Assembly (NCBI GenBank): GCA_965262235.1
Contig: OZ253504.1
Coordinates: 1,736,001-1,800,000, forward strand
DNA length: 64,000 bases
Direction of reading: 5' to 3'
Source of the DNA: CATQGW01 sp965262235
Lineage (GTDB): Bacteria > Chloroflexota > Dehalococcoidia > Bin125
Shown here: positions 16,991 to 27,700 of the stretch, in pieces
How the letters are laid out: each line of letters begins with the position of its first letter
How positions within the stretch are numbered: the stretch's first letter is position 1
Position numbers and translations under genes: made by a program
Notes under the pieces: model-generated
The model's input: the letters and a program-made list of their open reading frames with translations, nothing else
Database searches by the model: none
Told to the model about the DNA's origin: nothing

Positions 16991-19900
16991 ATGCCGATGA
17001 CCGATCGACTCACCAATGCAGCGCCGCTCGAAGCGGCGCGAGAAGCCCTGCGCGCGTTTCCGCCGGCCCTCAGCCAGGAGTTCGAAACCGCCGTCAGCGC
17101 GGTCGAGCCGGTCCTCGAGCCCGATGAGTTCGTGCACTGGAGCGAGACGGGCCTGGGGATCGCGCGCCACTCGCTGCGTTCCTGGGAGGCCGCCTCCGAG
17201 TACTTCCGCAGCAGCGGCACGATGCTCGAGCAGGTCACCTACGACCGGATGCGCGAGTGGGGCGATGTCGGCGTGGGCCTGATGGACACCTCGCCGGCGC
17301 TGGCCGGCGCGCTCTTCCGCGCCTCCCCGCAGGTGCTCCCGCATCTGGCCGTGACCCAGGCGACCGACTGGTCCGCCCAGGGCCAGTCGCTCTACAAGGG
17401 CACCTGGAAGTCCGGCTCGCTTTCGGCGCAGTACTTCGACGTTTCACCGCAGGTGCTGCCGCACCTGCCGCTCAGCCAGATGCGGCTGTTGGTCGAGCTG
17501 ATCGATTCGCTGGCCAGCCACTCCTACGAGCTGGCCAGCGCCTGCCTCGGGATGGCGCCGGGCGTGCTCGCGCAGCTCGAGCGCGCCGATCGCGCGCCGT
17601 TCCTTGAGTTCGGCGGGATCGTCGCGCACACCGCCTGGGTCGATGCGCGGGTCTACTTCGAGCGCGGCCCCTCCGCGCTGCAGCAGGTCAGCCAGGACCA
17701 GCGCGGTCGCTACCTCGGCCTCGCCGGCCAGGTCGCACTCAAGGTCGGTCGGCTCGGACATCCCTACTTCATCGAGGCCGCGCAGGCGCTGACCGAGGTC
17801 GACCGCGACCTGCACCAGGGCCTGCTCGAGCTCGCCGAACAGCTCGCGCCGCACTCCGGCGACGCCGCGATGGAATTTCTCAAGTCGAGCCCGCGCGTCG
17901 TGCAACGGCTCAGCATTGACGACATCGCGCGCTGGCAGGAGTTCGGCCTGAACATCCTGCAGGGCAGCGTCGACGGCGGCGAGGCCTTCTTCCGGCTCGA
18001 ATCGACGCGCGGCGAAGAGGTGATGGACTCACTCAGCTCGCGGATCGATCTCGACCGCGTCTCGGAGCTGATTCGGATGTACTGCAAGGCGCTGACGGGC
18101 GTCGATGTGGGCGTCAAGCCGTCCGAGGAACTCGCCTCCAAGGGGGTCGGCTGGGTCGACGAGAGCAGCCCCACGACCGAGGGCACGACGATCTACCTGC
18201 CCCAGATGGTCGAGCGCTACCAGACCAAGGAAGACAACTTCAGCGTCTACAAGGTCTTCGCCACGCACCAGGCCGGGCGCCTTGAGTTCGGTTCGTTCGA
18301 GTACCAGCAGGAGCGCGAGCCGCAGGTGTTCGAGCTGTCGAACGGTCAGACCGCGACCGCCGTCGCGACCGCACCTCCCCTGCCCGTGGCCCCCTCCGGA
18401 TCGGCCGCCGCCGCCGAGGAGGACCCGATCGCGGCGATCCACACCGACATGGAGCTGTTCTTCGACCGCTTCGGCGACCGTCGGCTCGCCCACGACCTGT
18501 TCACGATCGTCGAGGACACGCGCATCGACACGATCGTCAAGCGCGAATACGCCGGCGTGCGCCGCGCGCTGAACCGCCTGCAACAGGCCGCCGCCGACCA
18601 GCGCCGGCCGATCGAGAACATGCCGGCCCGCCAGGCGATGGTCGAAAATCTGCTGCGCGCCAGCCTCGACGACGCCGGCGCGATCCGCTGGCCCGGCGAG
18701 CTTGCCGAGCAGCTGCGCATCCCGTTGCGGATCATGAACCGCATCCGCCAGGAGCGCGCGACCGTCGAGGACTCCGCCGCCGCGACCGAGATGCTCTACG
18801 AGTGGATCGCGCAGGTGCCCAACGTCGAGCTCGACACCGACGACTGGACCGACCTCGACGAGTCCCAGATGTCGGGCGAGCAGGAGGACGGCGACCAGGA
18901 CATGATGCCGGCCGGCGGCTCGAGCGGGCTCGAAGAGTCCTTCATGCCGTTCATGCCGGGCAGCGAAGAGCGGCCCTACGACAGCCCCGACCCGGTCGAC
19001 TTCCGCGGCGATTTCAAGCCTGAACTGGTCCAGCTGCTGATGAAGCTGAAGGGCGAGATGGGCTCGGGCGACTCCCCGCCGATCCCGCTGACCAAGGAGC
19101 AGCTGCAGGAGCTGCTCGAGAAGAGCGTCGAAATCTCGATCAACGAGCTGATGGACATGGACCTGGCCGAGTCTTCGGGCATGTTCCTCGACAATCTGCT
19201 CAAGGAAGTCAACAGCGTCCAGGGCGACCGCCCCGAGGGCCAGCAGGCGATGGGCGACGACAGCACCGGCGACGACGACGGCGAGCTGCCGGTCGAATCA
19301 CGATCGTTCTACTACGACGAGTGGGACTTCCGCGCGGCCGACTACAAGCCTCGCTGGTGCCGCGTGCAGGAGCAGCGCGGCGAAGTCGGCGACATCGCGT
19401 ACTACAACTCGACGCTGCACGACCACTCGCAGCTCGTGCGCGAGACGCGCAAGCAGTTCGAAATGCTGCGCCCCGAGATGTTCCGCAAGATGAAGCGGCT
19501 GACCGACGGCGAGGACTACGACCTCGACGCCGTGATCGAGTGGTACACGGAGAAGATCGCCGGCGCCACCACCGAAACCAAGCTGTTCTACCGACGCAAC
19601 AAGGTCGACCGCGATGTCGCCGTCGCCTTCCTGCTCGATGTCTCAGCCAGCACCGACGAGGAGATTCAGAAGCACCAGGACCGCCGTCAGGACGACCAGT
19701 TCGACGACGACCCGCGCAAGTACCTCTCCTGGTGGGCGCAGCGCCGCGCCGAGGCCGCCCGGCACCCGGGCAAGCGGATCATCGACCTCGAAAAGGAAGC
19801 CGTCGTGCTGCTGATCGAGGCGCTTGAGGCGATCGGCGACAAGTACGGCGTCTACGGCTTCAGTGGCTACGGACGCGACAACGTCGAGTTCTTCGTCTAC

Positions 19901-20299
19901 AAAGACATGGACGAGCCGTTCAACGACCGCACCAAGGAGCGGATCGACAAGATCGCGCCGGTCCGCTCGACCCGGATGGGCCCGGCGATCCGCCACTGCA
20001 TCTGGAAGCTGCAGAACACCGACGCCAAGGTCAAAATCCTGATGCTGCTCTCCGACGGGCGCCCGCAGGACCACGGCTACGGACGCGACCGCACCGAGAA
20101 GGAATACGCGATCCACGACACCAAGATGGCGCTGACCGAGGCCAAGCGCGAAGGCATGGTGCCGTTCGCGCTGACCGTTGACCGCGCCGGCCACGACTAC
20201 CTCAAGCAGATGTGCCAGGACATGGCCTACGAGGTCGTGGCCGACATCGAGTCGCTGCCGCGCCGCCTGCCGGCGCTCTACCGCCGGTTGACAGGCTGA
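16991..20299 (+). CDS. Giant CbbO/NorD-like vWA protein
   Basis: A 1102-residue protein, far longer than the ~600-800 usual for CbbO/NorD. Residues about 20-350 are helical repeats of 36-40 residues, each ending in a phrase such as RASPQVLPHL, DVSPQVLPHL, GMAPGVLAQL or KSSPRVVQRL. Around residues 400-440 is the family segment IYLPQMVERY, followed by ATHQAGRLEFGSF. An acidic, Gly/Ser-rich centre follows, then a C-terminal vWA domain with an intact metal-adhesion site starting at Asp883 (LLDVSAST) and the second-loop LMLLSDGRPQDHG. With the ATPase at 15421 it should form an AAA+/vWA remodelling complex. The zincin-like HQAGR lacks the second His seen in related proteins as I recall them. Confidence 0.85.
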   Translation: MPMTDRLTNAAPLEAAREALRAFPPALSQEFETAVSAVEPVLEPDEFVHWSETGLGIARHSLRSWEAASEYFRSSGTMLEQVTYDRMREWGDVGVGLMDTSPALAGALFRASPQVLPHLAVTQATDWSAQGQSLYKGTWKSGSLSAQYFDVSPQVLPHLPLSQMRLLVELIDSLASHSYELASACLGMAPGVLAQLERADRAPFLEFGGIVAHTAWVDARVYFERGPSALQQVSQDQRGRYLGLAGQVALKVGRLGHPYFIEAAQALTEVDRDLHQGLLELAEQLAPHSGDAAMEFLKSSPRVVQRLSIDDIARWQEFGLNILQGSVDGGEAFFRLESTRGEEVMDSLSSRIDLDRVSELIRMYCKALTGVDVGVKPSEELASKGVGWVDESSPTTEGTTIYLPQMVERYQTKEDNFSVYKVFATHQAGRLEFGSFEYQQEREPQVFELSNGQTATAVATAPPLPVAPSGSAAAAEEDPIAAIHTDMELFFDRFGDRRLAHDLFTIVEDTRIDTIVKREYAGVRRALNRLQQAAADQRRPIENMPARQAMVENLLRASLDDAGAIRWPGELAEQLRIPLRIMNRIRQERATVEDSAAATEMLYEWIAQVPNVELDTDDWTDLDESQMSGEQEDGDQDMMPAGGSSGLEESFMPFMPGSEERPYDSPDPVDFRGDFKPELVQLLMKLKGEMGSGDSPPIPLTKEQLQELLEKSVEISINELMDMDLAESSGMFLDNLLKEVNSVQGDRPEGQQAMGDDSTGDDDGELPVESRSFYYDEWDFRAADYKPRWCRVQEQRGEVGDIAYYNSTLHDHSQLVRETRKQFEMLRPEMFRKMKRLTDGEDYDLDAVIEWYTEKIAGATTETKLFYRRNKVDRDVAVAFLLDVSASTDEEIQKHQDRRQDDQFDDDPRKYLSWWAQRRAEAARHPGKRIIDLEKEAVVLLIEALEAIGDKYGVYGFSGYGRDNVEFFVYKDMDEPFNDRTKERIDKIAPVRSTRMGPAIRHCIWKLQNTDAKVKILMLLSDGRPQDHGYGRDRTEKEYAIHDTKMALTEAKREGMVPFALTVDRAGHDYLKQMCQDMAYEVVADIESLPRRLPALYRRLTG

Positions 20300-20303
20300 G
20301 CCC

Positions 20304-20675
20304 GTGCAGCGGAACGCCGCGCCGAGGGGTACGTCGTCGATCCCACTGCTCGCGGGCGTACTCGCGGGTGCGGCCGTGGCGTCCGCGGTCGTCGCCGTGC
20401 TGGTGGGCGCGGCTTCCACGGGCCTCTATCTCGGGGCCGTGATCGCTGCGGCGCTGGCCACCGCGCTGTTCGTCGGGCATCTGCTCTGGAGCCGCGCCGG
20501 GTGGACGGCCTGGGGCGCTGTCGCGCCGCTGGGCGTCGTGGTCGGCCTGCTGGGCGTCGCTGCGAGCGGCGCCTCCTGCGGCGTCGCTTGCCTGGCGATC
20601 GGCGCGCCAATCGCCAGCGTCGGCCTGTTCCTCCCCGACCTCAGCCTCAGCCGATTACGAAGAGCCATTCACTAA
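20304..20675 (+). CDS. Small multi-helix membrane protein, unknown
   Basis: A 123-residue protein starting at GTG 20304, 4 bases after the vWA gene stop, so probably in the same transcript. Four hydrophobic segments are visible: LLAGVLAGAAVASAVVAVLV, LGAVIAAALATALFVGHLL, AWGAVAPLGVVVGLLGVAA, and CLAIGAPIASVGLFL. The ends are basic (RRAIH). No family is recognised. It could anchor or accompany the upstream remodelling complex, but that is only positional inference. Confidence 0.6.
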   Translation: MQRNAAPRGTSSIPLLAGVLAGAAVASAVVAVLVGAASTGLYLGAVIAAALATALFVGHLLWSRAGWTAWGAVAPLGVVVGLLGVAASGASCGVACLAIGAPIASVGLFLPDLSLSRLRRAIH

Positions 20676-20702
20676 CCGGTTCCCGTTTGCTATTCTGCGC
20701 GC

Positions 20703-21005
20703 ATGGTCACATTCGACAGGCTGCCCATGCACGATGTGCTGGTGAACCGGCTCGGCTGGCCGGAAGCCGACGCTCACGCGTTCCTCGAGGCGCTCGAGCG
20801 GGACGCCCGCCGGAATGCCTACTTCGACGCCCGCGACCTCCGCTGGAATGCGTACCTCGACGCACGCGACGCCAGGCGGCGCGCCGACGACAATACTCGT
20901 TGGGCTAACGAACTGCGCGAATGGCGCCGATTTCAGTTCAACATGTTCGCGTTCATGTTCGCTGGCTTCGGGACCATGATCGGCCTGATGCTCTCGCGCC
21001 TGTAG
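20703..21005 (+). CDS. Small tail-anchored coiled protein, unknown
   Basis: A 100-residue protein. The N-terminal part is soluble (LGWPEADAHAFLEALERD), the middle is a charged helix with an internal near-repeat (RNAYFDARDLR / WNAYLDARDAR), and the last 20 residues are hydrophobic (FNMFAFMFAGFGTMIGLML) and end in SRL. The arrangement is typical of a C-terminally anchored coiled coil. It has no clear Shine-Dalgarno sequence, so the start is tentative. It ends just before a family B palindromic element that probably ends transcription. Confidence 0.6.
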   Translation: MVTFDRLPMHDVLVNRLGWPEADAHAFLEALERDARRNAYFDARDLRWNAYLDARDARRRADDNTRWANELREWRRFQFNMFAFMFAGFGTMIGLMLSRL

Positions 21006-21064
21006 GCGGCGTTGCGGCCTCACGCATCCGTTTCGCTAAGAATCCTCCGAACAAGTGGGATCCC

Positions 21065-21205
21065 CTCTCCCCCCGCAAGGCGGGGGGAGATGTCACGGAG
21101 TGACAGAGGGGGGCGCCCCGCTTGCCCAGATGTAGCCACGCCGGTGAGTCGGGACCGCAGCCCCCCTCTGCCTTCGGCATCTCCCCCCGCTTTGCGGGGG
21201 GAGAG
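21065..21205. repeat. Family B palindromic element, complete (141 bp)
   Basis: Both ends carry hairpins. The left is CTCCCCCCGC/GCGGGGGGAG, then TCACGGAGTGA, then AGGGGGG. The right is CCCCCCTCTGCC, TTCGG, then CTCCCCCCGC TTT GCGGGGGGAG. The interior includes GCCACGCCGGTGAGTCGGGA, shared with the copies at 50634 and 13405. It lies between two convergent genes and probably functions as a bidirectional terminator. Confidence 0.8.
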
Positions 21206-21233
21206 TTATTCAGAGCCTCGCCAGCCCGTGGCT

Positions 21234-24200
21234 TCAGTTCGTCAGCCGCAGCTCGCGGTTGAGTTCGAGGTTCAGGTACCAGCGCCAGGTCGCGACCACG
21301 CCGACGACCAGCACCGCGACCAGCACTCCGAACGCGACGCCCAGAATCTGCCAGTCGGTCTCGATCTGGAACGGCGGCAGCACGTGCCGCCCGCGGTCGT
21401 CGATCTCGAGGTAGGCCAGCAGCAGCAGCGAGATGCGATTGCCCAGCACCACTCCCAGCGCGAGGCCGCTGCCGATGATGATCGCGTACTCCAGGAACAC
21501 CTGGATCAGAATCGACAGATTGCCGATCCCGACCGTGCGCAAGAGCGCCATCTCAAGTCGGCGCTGACGCGCCGCGACCGCCATCGAGACCAGGAACGCG
21601 AGCGCCAGCAGCAGGCTGATCGCGATGAAGGCGACGAGCAGGATGCCGCTGCCCCCGGCCGTCGTCAGCGGGTCGCGGCCCTGCTCGAACAGCAGGTCGT
21701 CGCGGTCGCTCCAGTCGCGCAGCGAGTAGCGCGATCGGCGCAAATCAAGCATCGTCGCTTCGAGCGCCTCAGGGTCCTCGGTGAGGTCGAGCCAGACCTC
21801 CGTCGGGCTCACGGATGGCCGCAGCGCTGTGATCGCGCCGAGGTGGAACAGCGCGTCGTAGTCGGCCACGATGAACGACTTCTCGTCGGGACGCAGGGTC
21901 GGGAAGAGCGCGACGATCGCCGCGACCCGGCCGCGCACGATCATCAGGTCCATGCGGACAGTGAAGCGATCACCGACGTCGAGCCGCTGACGCTCGGCGA
22001 AGTCCTGGCTGATGATCATCGGCACGGTGCAGCGCGTGCTGGTGCAGATTGAGGGGTCGGCGAAGTGCATCGCGCGCAGCCCGGGGCTCTGGCCGATGCC
22101 CGAGCTGAACTCCATCACGTGCGCGCCGCTGACGGCGTCCTCGGCCTCGACGAACTCGATCCGGTCGGCGGCCTCGCGGCGTTGCCGGAACCGCACCCAA
22201 CCACGGTCTTCGAAGTCCTCCACGATCAGCTCGCGGCCGTCCTCGGTGATCGCCGTAACAGCGTCGATCCGAACGATCGCCGGTTCCGAGACGAATACGC
22301 CGAACGGCTCGCTCAGCACGATCGAATGCAGTGAGTACGGCGCCACGGCGCCGGCCCCGATGATCTGGCGGCCGAACTCGACATCGATCGGAGTCCAGCC
22401 GAGCGCGGGATCCGGGACATCGATCTGGCCGGCGGTGAAGAAGCGGCCGTTGCCGTCGCGGACCCGGATCCAGATCGTCTGCTCGCTCTCGCCTTCGGTC
22501 AGATCCATCCACAGGCGCAGCGTCTCGGTGTCGTCGGGCACGCCGACGCCGCGGCCCGTCGGCGGCACGTCGATCGAGCGCATCAGGTCATCGAAGGTGA
22601 GCTCCGAGAGGTCCTCGCGGAACCACATCATCGCGCGCGCGTCGCGCGGCTCGATCGCCAGCAGGTTGACCGCGGAGGCCGTGCCGATGCTGCGCCCCGC
22701 AGCCACGCCGGAGCGGTGCACGGCGCTGAGGCGGTCGATCCCCTCCGCTTCGTTCAGCCGTCGCTCCACCCCGGCCGGTGTGGAATACGCCCCGTCGGCC
22801 AGCGCGACGCGATGCTCGACGCCCGTGTCGTACTGGATCCGTTCGGTCAACGAGCGTTCAACCGTATCGGCGTAGGACGCGGCGAAGGTACCCAACGCGG
22901 CCCCGAGCATGAGCAGGATCGTCAGCCGCGCCGCGGGCCCCACGGTGCGCGAGACGTAGCGCAGCGTGGCCGCGATCGAGAGCGGGAAGCGGTCGTAGGT
23001 GATCCAGGCGATGAGGCGATAGGCCCAGGGCAGAATGCGCAGGATCACCAACGCGGCGGCGAGCGCGAAGAGAATCGGCGTGCTCAGCAGCAGCGGGTCG
23101 GCCGAGAGGCCGCCGACGCTGTTTCGCTCGAACACCGTGCCGCGCAGATCGGCCTCGAAGATCAGGCCCGCCGCGACCAGCACCAATGCGACATCGAGGT
23201 AGTAGCGCTGCAGCGCGTTGGGCCCGCTCGGCCGTGTGAGCCCGCGCAGCCGCTCGGAGAGCACCCGCGTCCGGCTGGCGATCGTCAGCGGCACCAGCAT
23301 GAAGACGACGGCGACGATCGCGCCGCCGGCCGCGAGCAGGAAGGCGTCATCGGTCAGCGTGACATCGATCGCGCGGCCGCCGGTGAGCGGCGCGAAGATC
23401 GCGGTGTAGCCCAGCAGGCTGATCACCCCGGCGGCGATCAGCGGCCCGATGATCGCCGAAACGACGGCGAGCACCAGTCCCTCGATCGCGGTCAGCCCGA
23501 GCACCTGGAACAGTGAGGCGCCGCGGCTGCGCATCGAGAACAGCTCCTCGCGGCGCTGCGCCACGAGTACCCCTGAGACAACCACGATGTAGAACAGCGC
23601 GATCCCCACGACCTGGGCGAGCAGTAGCAGAATCGGCGCCTGGGCAAACGACAGGTCGCGGGTGAACGAGTCGAGGCGCGGCTCGATCGGGCTGACCAGA
23701 TGGCCGCTCATGCTGCGCAGGTCGGCCCGCAGGATGTCGAACGTGGCCTGCGTGTCTTCCAGTACCGCCACGTTGAGCAGATCGGTGTTGATCTCGCTGA
23801 TCCAGGTCGTATTGACCGGGAACTGGCCGATTAACGGACTCAGGTACTGGTCGAACGTCGGGGTCGACACGAACAGCGGGATGATCTGCGCGCGCGGGCC
23901 GCCGGTGTAGAGCCTCGTGATGCTGCGCGGCACGCGCGTCCAGAATTGGCTCTGCGGGTCGTCGGGCGCGATGGTGCCGGTGACCACGACCGGCAGCACG
24001 CGCTCCACGTGCAGGGTGGGCTGGCAGGGCGGCCGCGGCGGCGGCGGTGGACCGCCCGGCGGCGGATCGGGTTCGCGGTCGCATTCGTCGAAGCCGTCGC
24101 GGATGTTGAAGGTGTGGCCCGGCTCGATGCCGTAATCGGTTGCGATCACGGCGGGGATCACGACCTCCAGCGGCGCGGTCAGCGTGATCCCGCCCAGCGC

Positions 24201-24665
24201 GTCGCTGTGCGGTGCCTGTGGAGCTCCGGGCAGGCGGCCTTCCACCAGGGTGACGTGATCGAGCGCGCCCTCCAGCGACGCCAACCTGCCGTAGGGCTCG
24301 ATCTGCGAGCGCGGGCGCGCGGCCTGGTCGATGCCCAGCGGCCCGGTCATGATGAAGCGGCGGCGGCCCGACTCAAGCTCGCCGAAGCGCTCCGAAACGC
24401 TCTGCTCGATGTACTCGCGGGCCGCGGCGTTGGCGCTGCCGCTCAGCGGCGTGCCCGGCAGCACCGCGAACACCTGGCGGCGGTCCTCCAGCTGGTTGCG
24501 CAGGGTCACCGTGAGCGAGAGATCCGATACCGCTCGGGTGTAGATCGAGGTCGCAGCCATCAGGATCGCGGCGACCAGAATGCCCGCGGCGATGACTAGC
24601 TGGAAGCGCCAACTGTCGCGCATCCGCCGAGCCACGAAGGCCAGCACCACGGCGATGGATTCCAC
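21234..24665 (-). CDS. Giant FtsX/MacB-type ABC permease
   Basis: A 1143-residue leftward membrane protein. An N-terminal helix at about 20-45 is followed by a large external domain. A first FtsX-like block follows (IALFYIVVVSGVLVAQRREE, then SMRSRGASLFQVLGLTAIEG), then a middle block with several helices. A second external region contains a beta-rich, carbohydrate-binding-module-like stretch (LRLWMDLTEGESEQTIWIRV...). It ends in a second FtsX block (MALLRTVGIGNL, then GSGLALGVVLGN). The duplicated FtsX domain is typical of lipoprotein or lipid extractors (LolC/E, MacB type) or cell-envelope regulators. No ATPase gene is adjacent. It is divergently transcribed from a homologous permease at 24799. 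Confidence 0.85.
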   Translation of the reverse strand: MESIAVVLAFVARRMRDSWRFQLVIAAGILVAAILMAATSIYTRAVSDLSLTVTLRNQLEDRRQVFAVLPGTPLSGSANAAAREYIEQSVSERFGELESGRRRFIMTGPLGIDQAARPRSQIEPYGRLASLEGALDHVTLVEGRLPGAPQAPHSDALGGITLTAPLEVVIPAVIATDYGIEPGHTFNIRDGFDECDREPDPPPGGPPPPPRPPCQPTLHVERVLPVVVTGTIAPDDPQSQFWTRVPRSITRLYTGGPRAQIIPLFVSTPTFDQYLSPLIGQFPVNTTWISEINTDLLNVAVLEDTQATFDILRADLRSMSGHLVSPIEPRLDSFTRDLSFAQAPILLLLAQVVGIALFYIVVVSGVLVAQRREELFSMRSRGASLFQVLGLTAIEGLVLAVVSAIIGPLIAAGVISLLGYTAIFAPLTGGRAIDVTLTDDAFLLAAGGAIVAVVFMLVPLTIASRTRVLSERLRGLTRPSGPNALQRYYLDVALVLVAAGLIFEADLRGTVFERNSVGGLSADPLLLSTPILFALAAALVILRILPWAYRLIAWITYDRFPLSIAATLRYVSRTVGPAARLTILLMLGAALGTFAASYADTVERSLTERIQYDTGVEHRVALADGAYSTPAGVERRLNEAEGIDRLSAVHRSGVAAGRSIGTASAVNLLAIEPRDARAMMWFREDLSELTFDDLMRSIDVPPTGRGVGVPDDTETLRLWMDLTEGESEQTIWIRVRDGNGRFFTAGQIDVPDPALGWTPIDVEFGRQIIGAGAVAPYSLHSIVLSEPFGVFVSEPAIVRIDAVTAITEDGRELIVEDFEDRGWVRFRQRREAADRIEFVEAEDAVSGAHVMEFSSGIGQSPGLRAMHFADPSICTSTRCTVPMIISQDFAERQRLDVGDRFTVRMDLMIVRGRVAAIVALFPTLRPDEKSFIVADYDALFHLGAITALRPSVSPTEVWLDLTEDPEALEATMLDLRRSRYSLRDWSDRDDLLFEQGRDPLTTAGGSGILLVAFIAISLLLALAFLVSMAVAARQRRLEMALLRTVGIGNLSILIQVFLEYAIIIGSGLALGVVLGNRISLLLLAYLEIDDRGRHVLPPFQIETDWQILGVAFGVLVAVLVVGVVATWRWYLNLELNRELRLTN

Positions 24666-24798
24666 GTGCCTGGGCTCCGCGGTCTACCCCGTGGACCGTC
24701 GTTGAAACTGGCGGGGCTTGTAGTCTACGTACAGCCTGTGTGATGGTCACCGTCGCGGCCCCAGTTGGTGGCCGCGTTTCGTTAGCGGACGCCCACCC
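24666..24798. promoter_or_regulatory. Divergent promoter region of the two FtsX-type genes
   Basis: These 133 bases are the whole space between the two start codons. A hairpin, CGCGGCC (24754-24760) with GGCCGCG (24770-24776) around a 9-base loop and followed by TTTCGTTA, lies in the leader of the rightward gene and could attenuate or stabilise its mRNA. TTGAAA at about 24701-24706 is a possible -35 box for the rightward gene, but no good -10 box is paired with it. Confidence 0.35.
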
Positions 24799-27700
24799 AT
24801 GTTCAGTGCGTTGCCCACGGCGCTGCGAATCGCTATCCGGCGCCTGAACGGCAATCGCCGACTGATGGCCGCCGTCGCCGTCGGCGTGATCCTCGCCGTC
24901 GCGCTAATGTCCAGCACCGTCGTCTACCGCGACGCCCTGCGCCAGCTCGGCCTGCAGACCGACCTCAGCCGCGTGCCCGACCAGGAACTCGATGTGCGCG
25001 TGCTCAACTCCGCGCACGGCCTCGCTCGCGGGCTCGCCGATGATTCGTTTGAGATCATCGACCGCCGCCTGCGCATCCCCGGCGCATACCTCGACGACAA
25101 GATCGAGTCGCTCACCTCGGCCACGTTCTTCATGACCGAGTTGGGCGAGATCCCGCCCGAGGAGGACCCGCGCGACCGCGCCCGGGTGCTCTACTTCGAG
25201 GGCGTGACCGACAAGGTCGAGCTGATCGAGGGACGCTGGCCCAACGAGGGCGGCGTCGCGACCACCGCCGAGCCGCCCATCATCGAGGTAGCGATCGGCA
25301 AGCGGGCCGGCGCGCACGGCGGTTTCGTGCTGGGCACCCGCCGCGCGATCCATCCCTCCTGGCAGGACGACACCGCCCCGATCGTGATCGAGGTCGTTGG
25401 GATCGTCACGCCGATCGACTACACCGAGCGCTACTGGGGCGTGCGCCGCGATCACTTCCAGGTGCCGTCCAAGGCAACCGACGCGTACTCCTTCTTCGCG
25501 CCCCGCTCGACCCTGATCGACACCATGGCCGGCTACCTGCCGACCCTGCGCGCGCGGCTCGAAGTGCTCGCGATGGTCGACCGCCAGGCCTTCACCTCCG
25601 ACCTGGCAGCCGACTCCGCGCTGCGCTTCCGCGGCGCGTTTGAGGCGATCGGCAAGGAGATCGACCGTACCCGCGTCGAGACCGAGGTCGTCAACACGCT
25701 CGACGCCTACGGCACCAAAGAATTCTTCTCCTCGATCCCGCTACTCGTGCTGACGCTGCAGATCGTCGGGATCGTGCTGTTCTATCTGGTCCTGGTCTCG
25801 ACGATGGTGGTCGAGCGGCAATCGGCGGAGGTGGCGCTGCTCAAGAGCCGCGGAGCCGGCATGTGGCACATCATGACCATCTCGGCGCTGGAAGGGATGC
25901 TGCTGGTCGCCCTGGCCCTGGGGGTCGGGCCGCTGGTTGCGCGCGAGGCGATCGGTCTGCTCGGCTTCTCGCCGGCGTTTCACGGGCTCACCGGCGGCGC
26001 GCGTCTGAGCGTCGAGCTGACCAGCGAGACCTACATCTGGGCGGCCGGCGGCGCGCTGCTCTCGCTGGTTGCGCTGCTCTGGCCCGCCTGGCGCTCGAAC
26101 CGCGCCAACGTCGTCCACTACGTCCGCTCGACCTCGCGCCCGCAGGACCGGCCGGCCTTCCAGCGCTACTACCTCGACCTCGTCGTTGTGGCGGTCGGCG
26201 CGTTGCTCTTCTTCCAGCTACAGGAATCGGGCTCGCTGGTCACCGAAGACCTGTTCGGCGGCCTCGATCAGGACCCGCTGCTGCTGATCGCGCCCGCCGT
26301 CTTCGTGGTCACCGTGGCCGTCGTGTTCCTGCGGCTCTTCCCCGCGCTGCTCTCGATCTTCGCCTGGGTCGCCCGTCAGGTCGGCGGCGCCTCAATGCAG
26401 GTGGTGCTCTGGCACCTGACCCGCGCGCCGGTGCAGCCCGGACGCCTGGCCCTGCTGCTGATCATGGCGACCAGCCTGGGCATGTTTGGCGGCACCTTTG
26501 GCGCGACGCTCGATCGCTCGTTCGACGATCGCGCCGCCTACGAGTCGGGCGCCGCGCTGCGGCTCGCCGAGATTCGCTCCAGTGGCGCCTCGGCGAGCAT
26601 GCTCGCTGAAGACCTCGCCGACGCCCCGGGCATCGCAGCGATGTCCCAGGTCGTGCGCGTCAACGCCAGCTACACGCGCGGTGTGCTCGATGTGACCGAC
26701 GCCACCGTGCTGGCCGTCGAGCGCGAATCGTTCGGCGAGGTGCTGTGGTACCGCGACGACTTCGCGTTCGACGAGATCGGCGACCTGCTTAATCTGCTGG
26801 AGGCGCCCGAGATCGACATCGAGCCGCTGATCGTGCCCGCCGATGCGCGCTTCGTGGGCCTCTGGATCTGGCTGCCCGAAGCGCGCGGCGCGCTCTCCCC
26901 CGCCGTCCGCGTCAAGAACTCGTTGGGGCGCTACCGCGACCTCAGTCTGGCCGGCTTGCCGCGCGGCCGTGGCTTCGGCGGCGGCGCGATCGAGCCGGGC
27001 TGGCGCTTCTTGATCGGCGACCTACATGACGGGCCCGGCGGCGGCGAGCCCGGACCGTGGGAGGTGTTGGCGATCGGCGTCCGACCCTCCGGTTTCAGCG
27101 CCTTCTCCGGCGAGATCATCTACGACGAGCTGCAGTACAGCGCCGGCGGCGACGTTCCCGAGAACTGGATCGAAGAGGGCTTCCGCGACGGGATCGTGAT
27201 CGAAGGCTTCGAGACGCAGGGCCGCTGGACGGTCTTCTCCGACATCCTGCGCGAACCGCTGCCCGACGACGCGCGGCTCGACGGCGCGAATGTCCAGGGC
27301 GGCGAGTTGGCGATGCGCTACCGCTGGAGCCGCGACATCCGCGCCGGCGTTCCGCGCGGGGTGCGCCTGGTCGGCCCCGAACGGCCGCTGCCCGTCGTCG
27401 TCAGCAACGACTTCCTCACCGAGGCGGGGCTCGAGCTGGGATCAATAGCCAAGATCGGCGTCGCCAACATCTTCGTGCCGGTCAAGATCGTCGGCTCGTT
27501 CGATCTGTTCCCAACCTGGGACCCCGCCAGGGGCCGCTCACTGCTGCTGGCCGACCGCGACTATCTCGACTACCGGGTGAACCGCAACCCCACGAGCGGC
27601 GGCGCGCTCGCGCCGACCGAGGTCTGGGTGCGCCCGACCGATGAGCACGGCCTGCAGGATCTGCGCAGCTATCTCGAGCTCTCGCCGCCCTGGCTGCACA

